Origin: Allorhizobium sonneratiae
GTDB taxonomy: Bacteria > Pseudomonadota > Alphaproteobacteria > Rhizobiales > Rhizobiaceae
DNA: 64,000 nt
Direction: 5' to 3'
Assembly (NCBI RefSeq): GCF_023700755.1
Contig: NZ_JAMKOJ010000009.1
Span: 62,001-126,000, forward strand
In this document: piece after piece, positions 34,485 through 43,487 of the stretch
Numbering within the stretch: position 1 is the first letter of the stretch
How the letters are laid out: each line of letters starts with the position of its first letter
Made by a program: the position numbers and the translations under genes
The notes under the pieces: generated by a model
Told to the model about the DNA's origin: nothing
Database searches by the model: none
Seen by the model: the letters and a program-made list of their open reading frames with translations, nothing else

Positions 34485-36645
34485 ATCTCCCGGTGGATTT
34501 CAGTTGCTCCGTCGTCATCCCCAGCGGATGCAGAATACGGTCCAGCGTTTTCGCCACGGCCTGGGCCATGTCACGCCCGCCGCAGACAACGATCTGCGCT
34601 CCATTGTGCAGGAGATGGCGCAGATGATCGCTATCGTCCTCAATCCGGTCCTGAACATAGGCGGCGCCTGTCTGAACCCGTGAGAAGGCGGTCCTCAGCG
34701 AGGCAAGACGACGTTCACGCATGTGGTGGATCAGTTCGTCGCGATAGGGAAAATCGTCATCCGGGCGGCGGCCACCCCAATAAAGATGCAGGGGCCGCCC
34801 CTCGACATTGGAGCGCACCAGACCGGCCAGCGCGGCAATGCCGGTGCCCGCACCGATAAGGATGACCGGGCTCTTGCCCTGCTGCGGCCGGAAGGCGGGA
34901 TTGGGTCGCAGAAAAGCATCGATCCTGTCGCCGGGCTGAAGCGAATGGAGAAAGCCGGAGCAGAGGCCGTTCTCATGCAGCCGCACACAGATTTCGATGA
35001 AACCATGCGCCTTTTCCGTCGCAAGAGAATAAAAGCGCGGGGTAGTGGTGCCCGGCGGCAGGACGCCGATGAGATCGCCGGGACCAAAACGGTCAAGCGA
35101 GCCCTGCCAGAAACGCCCCGGTGCAGGCTTGAACCGCAGGACGGCGATGGGCGCGCCGGTCGCGGTCCCGCAGATATGGCGAGCGACCAGCTCGAATTCA
35201 CGTGTCTTCGGCGCGCTTGCGACATGATCGAGCACGATATCGGCCTTGAGCAGCCGGCTCAGCGCCACACCCCATTGGGCAAAGGCCTGCGACGATTGCC
35301 GGTCGATGGTCGTCATCGGCATGATCATCGGCCAGTCAAGCTGGCGCAGCTTCTGTTCGACGGTCTCGGCAAAACCGCAGAAATGGCCGAAGGTCTTGTC
35401 GCCAAAGCCAAGGATGGCCACCGCCGGACGCCCGGACAGCCGTTCGATACGCGACAGAAAGGCGTTTGCCGAGGCTGGCGCCTGACCATCACCCGCCGTC
35501 GAGGTCAAAAGGAACAGAAGCTCTGCACCAAGATGGGCCTCTTTCACCTCATTCATCGCCGCCACGTGAACGCGCGCACCGGCAAGCGTCAGCGCCTTGT
35601 GCAGTGTGCGGGCAAAGCCCCAGGTGGTGTTGCCCTCGCTGCCGACGAGAATAACGATATGCGCCTTCTTCACCGCAACATTCTCGGCAATTTTGGGGCG
35701 CATTGCCCGTCGGCGAAACCAGATCAAGGCACCGGAGAGGGTGAAAACCGGCACACTCATCGCGGCAAGCCCGAGCAACAGGCCAAGAACAGCCAGTCCG
35801 CGGCCCGTATGGATCGCCATGATCACGTCGCCCACCCGCTCGACCCATGTGGCCTTGACCGAAGACAGCACCTTGCCGGTGACCGGGTCGATCATCGCTT
35901 CGCCGGATGTGGTTTTCAGATCATAGATATCGGTCGGATCGGTGGGGGCCGGAAAGGTGAGTTTTTTCAATTCGGTCAACGGGGTTTCATCCAGCACGGC
36001 AATGTCGGCAACACCCATGCGCGGACCCGGGCTTGCCTCTACAAAGGCCGGCATGGGCGGCTCAGGCAGAAAACCGAAAGAGCTGGCCGTCAGCCATAAT
36101 CCCGTCAGGGACGACAGAACGAGGCCGAGAATGGCCATCTGCCCCAGCGTGCCATGCAGCACGGACATGCCGCTGCCGCGCACCGGCAGCAACACCCGCC
36201 GCCAGCCTCCGGCCCGCCGCTTGAGCAGCACCAGACCCGACAGGCAAAGCGCCAGCATCATTCCATCGGCAACAGCCGTGCCGATCCGCCCCCTGTCACC
36301 CATGAACAGGGCGCGATGGAGGCTGATGATCTTGCGCAGCAGCGGTGAGACGGTGAAAGGGCCGAGCACCTTGCCGCTTGCCGGATCGACACGAACCATG
36401 CCATAGCCGCTCTGGCCACTGTAACTTGCCGTCAGCGTGCCATCCGGGTGGCGGGTGATGTCGCTCAGACCGGGCAGGTCTGCCGACAGCTTTGCCGCAA
36501 GCTGGCCGATGGTTTCGTTCTGCGAGATCGAGGGCGCGGAAAAGCTCGCCAGCGCATTATCGATAGCAAGCCATGTGCCACTGAGCGCAATGACGCAGAG
36601 AACCAGCCCGGCGATCAGCCCGGCAAGCGAATGGAGCTTGTGCAT
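34465..36645 (-). CDS. PepSY-domain membrane flavodoxin/NADPH reductase fusion
   Basis: A 726-residue membrane flavoprotein. The N-terminal third is a PepSY-associated TM module (MHKLHSLAGLIAGLVLCVIA, further helices near LHGTLGQMAILGLVLSS and IHTGRGLAVLGLLLG). A flavodoxin domain follows (HIVILVGSEGNTTWGFA), then an FAD/NADPH reductase domain (RFYSLATEKAHGF, VILIGAGTGIAALAGLV, VVCGGRDMAQAVAKTL), giving a sulfite-reductase-flavoprotein-like tail. It can be read as carrying electrons from cytoplasmic NADPH across the membrane toward periplasmic partners, fitting the neighbouring ApbE and DUF2271 genes. It starts 12 bases after the DUF2271 gene. Related proteins are often linked to iron reduction; the acceptor here is unknown. 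Confidence 0.88.
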   Translation of the reverse strand: MHKLHSLAGLIAGLVLCVIALSGTWLAIDNALASFSAPSISQNETIGQLAAKLSADLPGLSDITRHPDGTLTASYSGQSGYGMVRVDPASGKVLGPFTVSPLLRKIISLHRALFMGDRGRIGTAVADGMMLALCLSGLVLLKRRAGGWRRVLLPVRGSGMSVLHGTLGQMAILGLVLSSLTGLWLTASSFGFLPEPPMPAFVEASPGPRMGVADIAVLDETPLTELKKLTFPAPTDPTDIYDLKTTSGEAMIDPVTGKVLSSVKATWVERVGDVIMAIHTGRGLAVLGLLLGLAAMSVPVFTLSGALIWFRRRAMRPKIAENVAVKKAHIVILVGSEGNTTWGFARTLHKALTLAGARVHVAAMNEVKEAHLGAELLFLLTSTAGDGQAPASANAFLSRIERLSGRPAVAILGFGDKTFGHFCGFAETVEQKLRQLDWPMIMPMTTIDRQSSQAFAQWGVALSRLLKADIVLDHVASAPKTREFELVARHICGTATGAPIAVLRFKPAPGRFWQGSLDRFGPGDLIGVLPPGTTTPRFYSLATEKAHGFIEICVRLHENGLCSGFLHSLQPGDRIDAFLRPNPAFRPQQGKSPVILIGAGTGIAALAGLVRSNVEGRPLHLYWGGRRPDDDFPYRDELIHHMRERRLASLRTAFSRVQTGAAYVQDRIEDDSDHLRHLLHNGAQIVVCGGRDMAQAVAKTLDRILHPLGMTTEQLKSTGRYVEDVY

Positions 36646-36657
36646 GGGAACCTTGCC

Positions 36658-37131
36658 TTAGAAAGAGACGGTGAAACGACGGATGATGCCGCGTCCGGAA
36701 ACCGGTTTACCGGCACCGGCGCTGTCAAGCGGCACGCTGACCTCGGCGGGCTGGGCGGGACCGCCCTCGACGGCGCTATCGACCTGAATGCGATAGCCGG
36801 CATTGATCAGCACATCGGAAAGATTGGCCTGAACGCGCAGGGTATTGCCTGAGCCGACACTGGCCCCGGTGACGCCATCAAGCGGCTGATTGCTGCGCAT
36901 GGCCCCGCGATACCAGTCTCTGAGATGGCGATAATAGCTGGTGCGTTGCCCGGCAACCCAGAGGGTTTCCTGATAGGCACCGGCCTTATTGACGATATAA
37001 ACGGCAAGGAAAGCGGGATAGCCGCCATAATCGGCCAATTGTGCGGTGATCGTGACGGGACGGGCATAAGCAACGCCAGATGAAACAGCGACAAGGGCGG
37101 CAGTGCCAGCAAGCGTAAGAGGAAGCTTCAC
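36658..37131 (-). CDS. DUF2271 periplasmic protein with ApbE flavinylation motif
   Basis: A small secreted protein. The GTG start at 37131 has AGGAGA about eight bases upstream and gives a clean signal peptide (KLPLTLAGTAALVAVSSGVA, cleavage after AYA, residue 23). The mature part has QLADYGGYPAFLAVYIVN and TSYYRHLRDWYRG, typical of DUF2271. Residues 85-91 are DGVTGAS, which fits the Dxx(S/T)GA(T/S) motif recognised by ApbE; Ser91 would be the FMN attachment residue by analogy with NqrC. First gene of a three-gene operon with the reductase and apbE. 157 residues. I infer that it is a periplasmic covalent flavoprotein that takes electrons from the PepSY reductase. Confidence 0.87.
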   Translation of the reverse strand: MKLPLTLAGTAALVAVSSGVAYARPVTITAQLADYGGYPAFLAVYIVNKAGAYQETLWVAGQRTSYYRHLRDWYRGAMRSNQPLDGVTGASVGSGNTLRVQANLSDVLINAGYRIQVDSAVEGGPAQPAEVSVPLDSAGAGKPVSGRGIIRRFTVSF

Positions 37132-37610
37132 GGATCGGATCTCCTGTTCTGAATGATCCCACCATGCGTTGTATGGCTGACAGCCGACTGAATTCTTCAA
37201 TTCCCGCCTTGTCTCGTCAATCACTGCTGCGTGAGGGCTTCGGCATTGGCAGACGAAAGCACCTTGCATCTTATCAGCCTGATGCAAGGGCTTTCAGTTT
37301 TTGATGTGTCGCATGGACGGTATCGTTTCATGGAGAACAATGAAACACGACCTGTTCTCGTCTTGCGCATGCCTGAATGTTGCAACAAGGCGACGGGATT
37401 GACGCACACGCCTTGATGACTGGATGTTGAATAGCTGACCGGACCGCTTCCATCCATTCGCAATCCAGGGTAGATCATCTGCCCGAGCGTTTGTGTCGGC
37501 GGATATTTGCGTGACATCGCAGCAGACCGATATTGAACTCTTGCAGGAAATCATCTGAAATCGCCGCCAACAATCGGGCGCGCCGCCCGCACCGTGTGAG
37601 AGGACTGCAC
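37132..37610. repeat. Divergent promoter region with repeats (DUF2271 operon / gabT)
   Basis: A 479-base gap between divergent operons. About 37250-37290 is a diverged copy of the AAGCACGTTGC...GCAACGTGCTT element, and 37318-37350 contains a hairpin with GTTTCATGG/CAATGAAAC arms like the one at 4289-4328. gabT's ribosome-binding site GAGAGGA is at 37598-37604. No gene is seen; several short open frames run through the repeats. Confidence 0.6.
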
Positions 37611-38891
37611 ATGCTGAACCAGGAGATTGCCGAGCGCAGGCAAGACGCCATATCCCGTGGCGTGGGCGTTACCACGCAGATCTATGCGCAGCGGGCGGAA
37701 AACGCCGAGATCTGGGATGTCGAAGGCCGCCGCTATATCGATTTCGGCGCTGGCATTGCTGTCGTCAACACCGGTCACCGGCATCCCCGGGTGATTGCGG
37801 CGGTCAAGGACCAGCTCGACCATTTCACCCATACCTGCCATCAGGTCGTTCCTTATGAAAATTACGTACGCCTTGCCGAACGGCTGAACGATGCCGTTCC
37901 CGGCGCATTCAGGAAGAAGACAGTCTTCGTCACCACCGGTGCGGAAGCGGTTGAAAATGCGGTCAAGATAGCCCGCGCCGCCACCAACCGGTCAGCCGTT
38001 ATTGCTTTTAGCGGCGCCTTCCACGGCCGCACCTTCATGGGCATGACGCTGACGGGAAAGGTTGTGCCCTACAAGACAGGTTTCGGGGCGATGATGCCGG
38101 ATGTGTTCCACGTGCCCTTCCCCGTGGCGCTGCACGGCACCACGGTAGAGGATACGCTCGGTGTGCTCGATAAACTGTTCAAGGCCGATGTCGATCCCAA
38201 CCGGGTCGCAGCCTTCATCATCGAGCCGGTGCAGGGCGAAGGCGGGTTTTACGAGGTGCCGAAGGCCTTCATGGTCAAGCTGCGCGAGATTGCCGATGCC
38301 CATGGCATTTTGCTGATTGCCGACGAGGTGCAGACCGGCTTTGCCCGCACCGGCAAGCTGTTCGCCATGGAACATTACGGCGTTGCCGCCGATATCACCA
38401 CCATGGCCAAGGGGCTTGGCGGCGGTTTTCCCATTGCCGCCGTCACAGGACGGGCAGACATCATGGATGCGCCCGGCCCCGGCGGGCTTGGCGGCACCTA
38501 TGGCGGCAATCCGCTGGGCATTGCCGCCGGCAATGCCGTTCTCGATGTCATTGAGGAGGAAGGGCTGTGCGCGCGGGCCGAACAGCTCGGCGCCCGGCTG
38601 AAACAGCGCCTGCAATCGCTCATCACCGCCGTGCCGCAGATTGCCGATATCCGCGGTCCGGGCTTCATGAATGCGGTGGAATTCAACCTTCCAGGAACCC
38701 GCAAGCCCGATGCGGACTTTACCAACAGGGTGCGGGCAAAGGCGCTGGAAAAGGGTCTCATCCTGCTGACCTGCGGTGTTTATGGTAATGTTATCCGTTT
38801 CCTGTCGCCGCTCACCATTCAGGATGAGGTCTTTGCCGAAGCCCTCGACATTCTGGAAGACACATTACGGGAATGCGCCAAGGAGGCCTGA
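37611..38891 (+). CDS. gabT: 4-aminobutyrate aminotransferase
   Basis: PLP-dependent class III aminotransferase converting 4-aminobutyrate and 2-oxoglutarate to succinate semialdehyde and glutamate. Marks: FVTTGAEAVENAVKIARAAT (phosphate-binding), FSGAFHGRTFMGMTLTGK, AFIIEPVQGEGGF, LLIADEVQTGFARTGKLFA and the PLP lysine in TTMAKGLGGGFPIAA. The ATG at 37611 follows GAGAGGACTGC; 426 residues, standard for GabT. gabD starts 3 bases after its stop, so the pair forms the GABA shunt operon, which makes the GABA assignment firm among class III enzymes. Confidence 0.95.
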   Translation: MLNQEIAERRQDAISRGVGVTTQIYAQRAENAEIWDVEGRRYIDFGAGIAVVNTGHRHPRVIAAVKDQLDHFTHTCHQVVPYENYVRLAERLNDAVPGAFRKKTVFVTTGAEAVENAVKIARAATNRSAVIAFSGAFHGRTFMGMTLTGKVVPYKTGFGAMMPDVFHVPFPVALHGTTVEDTLGVLDKLFKADVDPNRVAAFIIEPVQGEGGFYEVPKAFMVKLREIADAHGILLIADEVQTGFARTGKLFAMEHYGVAADITTMAKGLGGGFPIAAVTGRADIMDAPGPGGLGGTYGGNPLGIAAGNAVLDVIEEEGLCARAEQLGARLKQRLQSLITAVPQIADIRGPGFMNAVEFNLPGTRKPDADFTNRVRAKALEKGLILLTCGVYGNVIRFLSPLTIQDEVFAEALDILEDTLRECAKEA

Positions 38892-38894
38892 GCC

Positions 38895-40373
38895 ATGACG
38901 ATTTCACAGACGCTGCTTGCAAAACTGAAAGATCAAAGCCTTGTCACAGACAAGGCCGTGATCGGGGGCGAATGGCTGGGGGCGTCAGAGGGGGGCAAAA
39001 GCTTCGATGTGATCAACCCCTCCACCGGTGATCATCTGGCCACTCTGCCCGATATGAATGACGCCGACACACGCCGCGCCATCAACGCCGCCCATAGCGC
39101 GCAGAAGGCATGGGCTGCCAGAACCGGCAAGGAGCGCGCCGCCGTTTTGCGCAAACTCTATGACCTGATGGTGGACAATGCCGACGACCTTGCCACCATC
39201 CTCACCATGGAAATGGGCAAGCCCTTTGCCGAGGCGCGCGGCGAAATTCTCTATGGCGCATCCTATGTCGAATGGTTCGGCGAGGAGGCCAAGCGCGTCT
39301 ATGGCGACACCATTCCCGGCCATCAGCCGGACAAGCGGATCATCGTGATCAAGCAGCCTGTCGGCGTTGTCGCGGCCATCACACCGTGGAATTTTCCCAA
39401 TGCCATGCTGGCGCGCAAGCTTGCTCCGGCACTGGCCGCCGGCTGCGCCATGGTGTCGAAACCCGCCGCCGAAACGCCGCTTTCAGCGCTGGCGCTCGCC
39501 ATTCTTGCCGAGCGGGCCGGTCTGCCTGCCGGTTTGTTCAACATCATACTGTCGACCGATTCAGCAGCGATCGGCCAGGAAATGTGCGCCAATGACAAGG
39601 TGCGCAAACTGACCTTCACCGGATCGACCAATGTGGGCAAGATCCTGATGCGGCAAGGTGCCGATCAGGTGCTCAAGCTGGGGCTGGAGCTGGGCGGCAA
39701 TGCGCCCTTCATCGTCTTCGACGATGCCGATCTCGATAAGGCGGTCGAGGGGGCGATGGTGTCGAAATATCGCAATAATGGCCAAACCTGTGTCTGCGCC
39801 AACCGGCTTTATGTGCAGGCCGGTGTCTATGATGCCTTTGCCGAAAAACTGGCGGCGAAAGTGGCCGACATCAAGGTGGGCGACGGGTTTGAAGCCGGTG
39901 TTTCAGCTGGACCGCTGATCTCGCAGAAAGCCTTGGCAAAAGTCGAAGACCACATCGAAGACGCCTTGTCCAAAGGGGCCAAAGTGGCGCTGGGCGGCAA
40001 GCCGCATGAAAAGGGCGGGCTGTTCTTTCAGCCGACCATCCTCACCGGCGTCACCACGGAGATGAAAGTCGCGCGCGAAGAAACCTTCGGTCCGGTCGCC
40101 CCTCTGTTTCGCTTCGAGACGGAAGAGGAGGTCATTGCCATGGCCAACAATACCGAATTCGGCCTTGCCTCCTATTTCTTCTCGCGCGATCTGTCGCGGG
40201 TCTTCCGCGTGGCCGAAGCGATGGAATATGGCATGGTCGGCATCAATACCGGCCTGATTTCCACCGAAGTCGCCCCCTTCGGCGGCATCAAGCAATCCGG
40301 TCAGGGCCGGGAGGGGTCCAAATACGGCATCGAGGACTACCTCGAGATCAAATATCTCTGCCTCAGCCTGTGA
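38895..40373 (+). CDS. gabD: Succinate-semialdehyde dehydrogenase (NADP+)
   Basis: Oxidises succinate semialdehyde to succinate, delivering GABA carbon to the TCA cycle. Aldehyde dehydrogenase marks: AAITPWNFPNAMLARKLAPA, FTGSTNVGKILM, the catalytic glutamate in LELGGNAPFIVFDDADLD and cysteine in NNGQTCVCANRLYV, EETFGPVAPLFRF. 492 residues, typical for GabD. Coupled to gabT with a 3-base gap; followed by an intrinsic terminator at 40413-40453. Confidence 0.95.
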   Translation: MTISQTLLAKLKDQSLVTDKAVIGGEWLGASEGGKSFDVINPSTGDHLATLPDMNDADTRRAINAAHSAQKAWAARTGKERAAVLRKLYDLMVDNADDLATILTMEMGKPFAEARGEILYGASYVEWFGEEAKRVYGDTIPGHQPDKRIIVIKQPVGVVAAITPWNFPNAMLARKLAPALAAGCAMVSKPAAETPLSALALAILAERAGLPAGLFNIILSTDSAAIGQEMCANDKVRKLTFTGSTNVGKILMRQGADQVLKLGLELGGNAPFIVFDDADLDKAVEGAMVSKYRNNGQTCVCANRLYVQAGVYDAFAEKLAAKVADIKVGDGFEAGVSAGPLISQKALAKVEDHIEDALSKGAKVALGGKPHEKGGLFFQPTILTGVTTEMKVAREETFGPVAPLFRFETEEEVIAMANNTEFGLASYFFSRDLSRVFRVAEAMEYGMVGINTGLISTEVAPFGGIKQSGQGREGSKYGIEDYLEIKYLCLSL

Positions 40374-40412
40374 GACCAAGTGTCATTGCACATGACACCT
40401 GATATGCATTTT

Positions 40413-40453
40413 CGAATATCTCAAGTCATTGATAGAATTGAGATATTCGTTTT
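40413..40453 (+). terminator. Rho-independent terminator of gabTD
   Basis: CGAATATCTCAA (40413-40424) and TTGAGATATTCG (40438-40449) form a perfect 12-bp stem with a 13-base loop followed by TTTTG. A second small hairpin, GTGTCAT/ATGACAC, lies just before it at 40380-40398. Confidence 0.8.
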
Positions 40454-40506
40454 GCCGACACTGTTTTAGCCGAATAACCCATGATGAGACGCTGGCCTTG
40501 CGGCCC

Positions 40507-41064
40507 TCACAGCATTCTCGACAGAACCTCGTCCTTTTTCACCAGCCGGTGCCAGGCGACCGCGGCAAGATGCAGGCCGAGCACGGCGAAAAATGTATAA
40601 GCGCCGAAATGATGGATCATACCGGCAAGTCTGGACAGGTCACGATCCATCGGCAGGATATTCGGCCAGGTGAACAGGCCGAACCACGGCAGATCGTGAC
40701 CGGATGCGCCCGAGGTGATATAGCCGGTGACCGGCATGAGGATCATCAGCACATAGAGCAGCATATGGGCGCCATGGGCGCCAGCGCGCACCAGAAGCGA
40801 TGGCCGTTTCTGCCAGCTGGGTTCGCCATAGACCGCGCGGACGGGAAGCCTGAGCACGATCAGCACCAGCGCCGTCATGCCGAGAGACTTGTGAATATCC
40901 AGCAGAAACTCCCGGAGCGGCGTGCCGGGCGCAAGATAGGAACAGTAAAGTCCAAGCGCCAGCGCCGATATGATGATCAGCGCCATCGCCCAATGAATCG
41001 CACGCTGAAGGCCGCGATAGCGGTAGGAGGTTGGGGAGGAGGCAGCAATCGCCGCAGATGCCAT
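40507..41064 (-). CDS. Cytochrome b561 family protein
   Basis: A four-helix di-heme b-type cytochrome in the inner membrane. Heme-ligand histidines are visible in LQRAIHWAMALIIIS, FLLDIHKSLGMTAL, GAHGAHMLLYVLM and GMIHHFGAYTFFAVLGLHLAAV. The ATG at 41064 is preceded by GGAGAACC; 185 residues. Proteins of this type (YodB/CybB) oxidise ubiquinol and can reduce superoxide or partner periplasmic redox enzymes. It is a single gene between gabD and the amidohydrolase cluster; a partner is not evident. Confidence 0.9.
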   Translation of the reverse strand: MASAAIAASSPTSYRYRGLQRAIHWAMALIIISALALGLYCSYLAPGTPLREFLLDIHKSLGMTALVLIVLRLPVRAVYGEPSWQKRPSLLVRAGAHGAHMLLYVLMILMPVTGYITSGASGHDLPWFGLFTWPNILPMDRDLSRLAGMIHHFGAYTFFAVLGLHLAAVAWHRLVKKDEVLSRML

Positions 41065-41244
41065 GAAGGTTCTCCAGAAAAAGAGCGGTTTCACGCTGCT
41101 GCATCCAGATCGCCACCGGCGTGATGATGCGACACAATGCAGCAGTCGGTTGATGTTGCAGTGCACATTGTGCGTTTTGTAAGGCACAAATACCCGTGAG
41201 GTCATGACGAATTGGTGAAGAGAAAACGGCGGGAGAGCCGCCGC

Positions 41245-41871
41245 TCAGAGGCCGGACAGATAGGCGAGAATATCGGCTTCGCTGACCACATCGGCATATT
41301 TGGCGTTCATATCGAACAGATTGGCCTCATGCGGGGCGGCGTGGCGGTCGCCGCAGGCATCGCGCACCACCGTGGGGATGAAGCCATGCGACATGGCATC
41401 GACGCAGCTTGCCCGCACACAGCCGCTGGTGGTCAATCCGGTCAGGATCACGGTATCGACGCCAAGTGAGGTGAGAAGCGGTGCAAGCGAGGTGCCGAAA
41501 AATGCGCTGGGATATTGCTTGGTCACCACGAATTCATCGGCAAAGGGGTGAAGCCCTTCCGGCCAGCCACCCAGCGGATTGCCCGCAGTGAAACAGGCAA
41601 GCGGTTTGGCCTTCTGGAAAAATCGTCCGCCATCGAGACCGCTTGGATGCAGCAGCACACCGGTCAGAATGACCGGCACCCCCTTTTCACGCGCCAGAGC
41701 GCGAATGCGCAACGCACTGGCGAGCGCCGCCTCCACCCCGGCATAGAGGGGACTATCGGGCGCGAAATAGGCCTGAACGAAATCGATCAGCAACAGTGCC
41801 GGTTTCTGCCCGAAACCGATGCGGTTTTCATAAACTCCGGCATAATTGGCGGCCAGATCGTTCTGCTGCAT
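41245..41871 (-). CDS. Isochorismatase-like cysteine hydrolase (N-carbamoylsarcosine amidohydrolase type)
   Basis: A cysteine amidohydrolase. The Asp-Lys-Cys triad is visible: Asp in PALLLIDFVQAYF, Lys in FVVTKQYPSAFFGT and Cys in TGLTTSGCVRASCVDAMS. The segments CGDRHAAPHEANLFDMNAKYADV and TTSGCVRAS resemble N-carbamoylsarcosine amidase rather than RutB (ureidoacrylate hydrolase), whose active-site motif is TNVCVE. The likely chemistry is removal of a carbamoyl or ureido group to give ammonia and CO2. 208 residues. It is the third gene of the minus-strand unit rutA-amidase-hydrolase, 46 bases after the amidase. The exact substrate is unknown. Confidence 0.88.
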   Translation of the reverse strand: MQQNDLAANYAGVYENRIGFGQKPALLLIDFVQAYFAPDSPLYAGVEAALASALRIRALAREKGVPVILTGVLLHPSGLDGGRFFQKAKPLACFTAGNPLGGWPEGLHPFADEFVVTKQYPSAFFGTSLAPLLTSLGVDTVILTGLTTSGCVRASCVDAMSHGFIPTVVRDACGDRHAAPHEANLFDMNAKYADVVSEADILAYLSGL

Positions 41872-41917
41872 CTGTCATTCCCTTATTGATCCATGAACCA
41901 CCCCACGCCATTTTGCG

Positions 41918-43471
41918 TCAGGCAAGATGTTTCGGCATCAGCCGGTGCCAGTCCGTTATCGTCTGATAGGCCATGCCGAGACGAAGTGAGAGCGCATCGC
42001 GGCGCGGCTTGGCGACGATCTGAATGCCGGTCGGCAGACCGCTGCGGCCAAGACCGCTTGGCAGCATCAGCGCCGGAAAACCGATGAGATCGAAGATCAT
42101 GGTGTTGCGCGAAATGACGCTCTGGAAGCCAAGATGCTGCCGGTCAATCTCGACGGTGAGATCGGCAAGCCTGCCCGCCTCGCCGCCAATGCCGGGCGTC
42201 ACCACGGCGTCAACCGTCTCCATCGCCGCCAGCCATTGCTGCATCGCCTCTGCCCGGCTTTGCAGCGCCTGACCATAATCGGCAGCCGAAAAGCCAAGCC
42301 CGGCCTTCAGACGCCCCAGAAATCCCGGATCGAAGTCTTCCGCCCGATCGAGACGAGGAGAATAAAGGCTCGCCAGTTCGCTTTGCAGGATCACCCAGCC
42401 TGCCTGATGCCAGCGTTCGATATCAAGATGCGGCAGGGAAACGAGGCGGCATCCAAGCTCTTCAAACCGTTTCAAAGCCGCCTGCCAATTGTCCAGCACG
42501 GCGCGATCGGCGCAATCGGCAAACCAGTTGACGGGCACGCCGAGCCGCAAACCCTGAACGCCGGGCTGGCGCAGAATTGTCTCCACCTCTTTCAGCAGCT
42601 CTGCCTTGCCGCCATCGGCCAGAAAGGGCAGCACGCGGGCAATATCCTGCGCCGAGCGGGCCATCGGCCCGACATGGTCGAGTGTCCAGGACAGCGGCGA
42701 CACACCCCGGCGCGACACCAGCTCCCGGCTGGGTTTGAGCCCGCTCGTGCCGCACCAGCAGGAGGGAACCCGGATCGAGCCGCCCGTATCGGTGCCAAGC
42801 GCCAGCGGCATCAGCCGTGCCGCAAGCGCTGCCCCCGATCCGGTCGAAGACCCGCCGGTCCAGCGGTCACGGTCATAGGGATTGGACACGGTGCCAAAGC
42901 GCGGATTGTGCGGAGACCCTGCGGCAAATTCCGTCGTCGCGGTCATGGCAAAGGCAATGGCGCCCGCCGCCCGCAATGCCGCAACCACGCAAGCATCCGC
43001 CGCAGCCACCCGATCTTCGGTCAGATGCGACCCGGATGTGACCATGGCACCTTCGACGTCAATGATATCCTTGATGCCGAAGGCAATGCCTTCGAGCGGC
43101 CTTGGCCGTCCCTGCCGATAGCGATGATCGCTCTCGCGTGCGGCCTCCTCAGCGCCCGGAACCAGACGCAGCACGGCCTCACGACCGCAGGCAGAAGCGG
43201 CAATGCGCTCCTTCAACTGCTCCAGAACCTCAGAAGGCCGCAAAACCTGATCGGCAAAAGCGCCAAGCAGTTGCGTCACACCGGCAAAAGCCGGATCCTC
43301 CGGCAGAGGCTGACGAAGAGGCGGCAGACAGGACGCCATCTCATTTGCAGACGGCGTATCGTCTGCTTGAGAGATCCCGTCGCGATAGATCCGGTCAACG
43401 ATGAGCGGATCGGCAAGCCTTGGCGGATCGAAGCCTTCTCCCGCCTCAACAAGGCGGGAGGGGTCAGACAT
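41918..43471 (-). CDS. Amidase signature family hydrolase (rutA-linked)
   Basis: A Ser-cisSer-Lys amidase of 517 residues with an N-terminal extension of about 90 residues before the amidase core. Lys in GIAFGIKDIIDVEG, cis-Ser in WTGGSSTGSGAALAA, nucleophile region GTDTGGSIRVPSCWCGTSG. I chose ATG 43471, 17 bases after the rutA stop; a TTG at 43501 overlapping rutA is possible. Middle gene of the rutA unit. The family includes allophanate, carboxybiuret and aryl amide hydrolases, so I infer only that it hydrolyses an amide produced by or fed to the RutA-type enzyme. Confidence 0.87.
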   Translation of the reverse strand: MSDPSRLVEAGEGFDPPRLADPLIVDRIYRDGISQADDTPSANEMASCLPPLRQPLPEDPAFAGVTQLLGAFADQVLRPSEVLEQLKERIAASACGREAVLRLVPGAEEAARESDHRYRQGRPRPLEGIAFGIKDIIDVEGAMVTSGSHLTEDRVAAADACVVAALRAAGAIAFAMTATTEFAAGSPHNPRFGTVSNPYDRDRWTGGSSTGSGAALAARLMPLALGTDTGGSIRVPSCWCGTSGLKPSRELVSRRGVSPLSWTLDHVGPMARSAQDIARVLPFLADGGKAELLKEVETILRQPGVQGLRLGVPVNWFADCADRAVLDNWQAALKRFEELGCRLVSLPHLDIERWHQAGWVILQSELASLYSPRLDRAEDFDPGFLGRLKAGLGFSAADYGQALQSRAEAMQQWLAAMETVDAVVTPGIGGEAGRLADLTVEIDRQHLGFQSVISRNTMIFDLIGFPALMLPSGLGRSGLPTGIQIVAKPRRDALSLRLGMAYQTITDWHRLMPKHLA

Positions 43472-43487
43472 GGCAAGCGCCGTCACG

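Noticed and set aside
41245..41871. RutB (ureidoacrylate hydrolase) as the identity of the isochorismatase-like gene
   Set aside because: The active-site segment TTSGCVRAS and the GDR...HEANLFD region fit N-carbamoylsarcosine amidase-type enzymes better than the TNVCVE motif of RutB.
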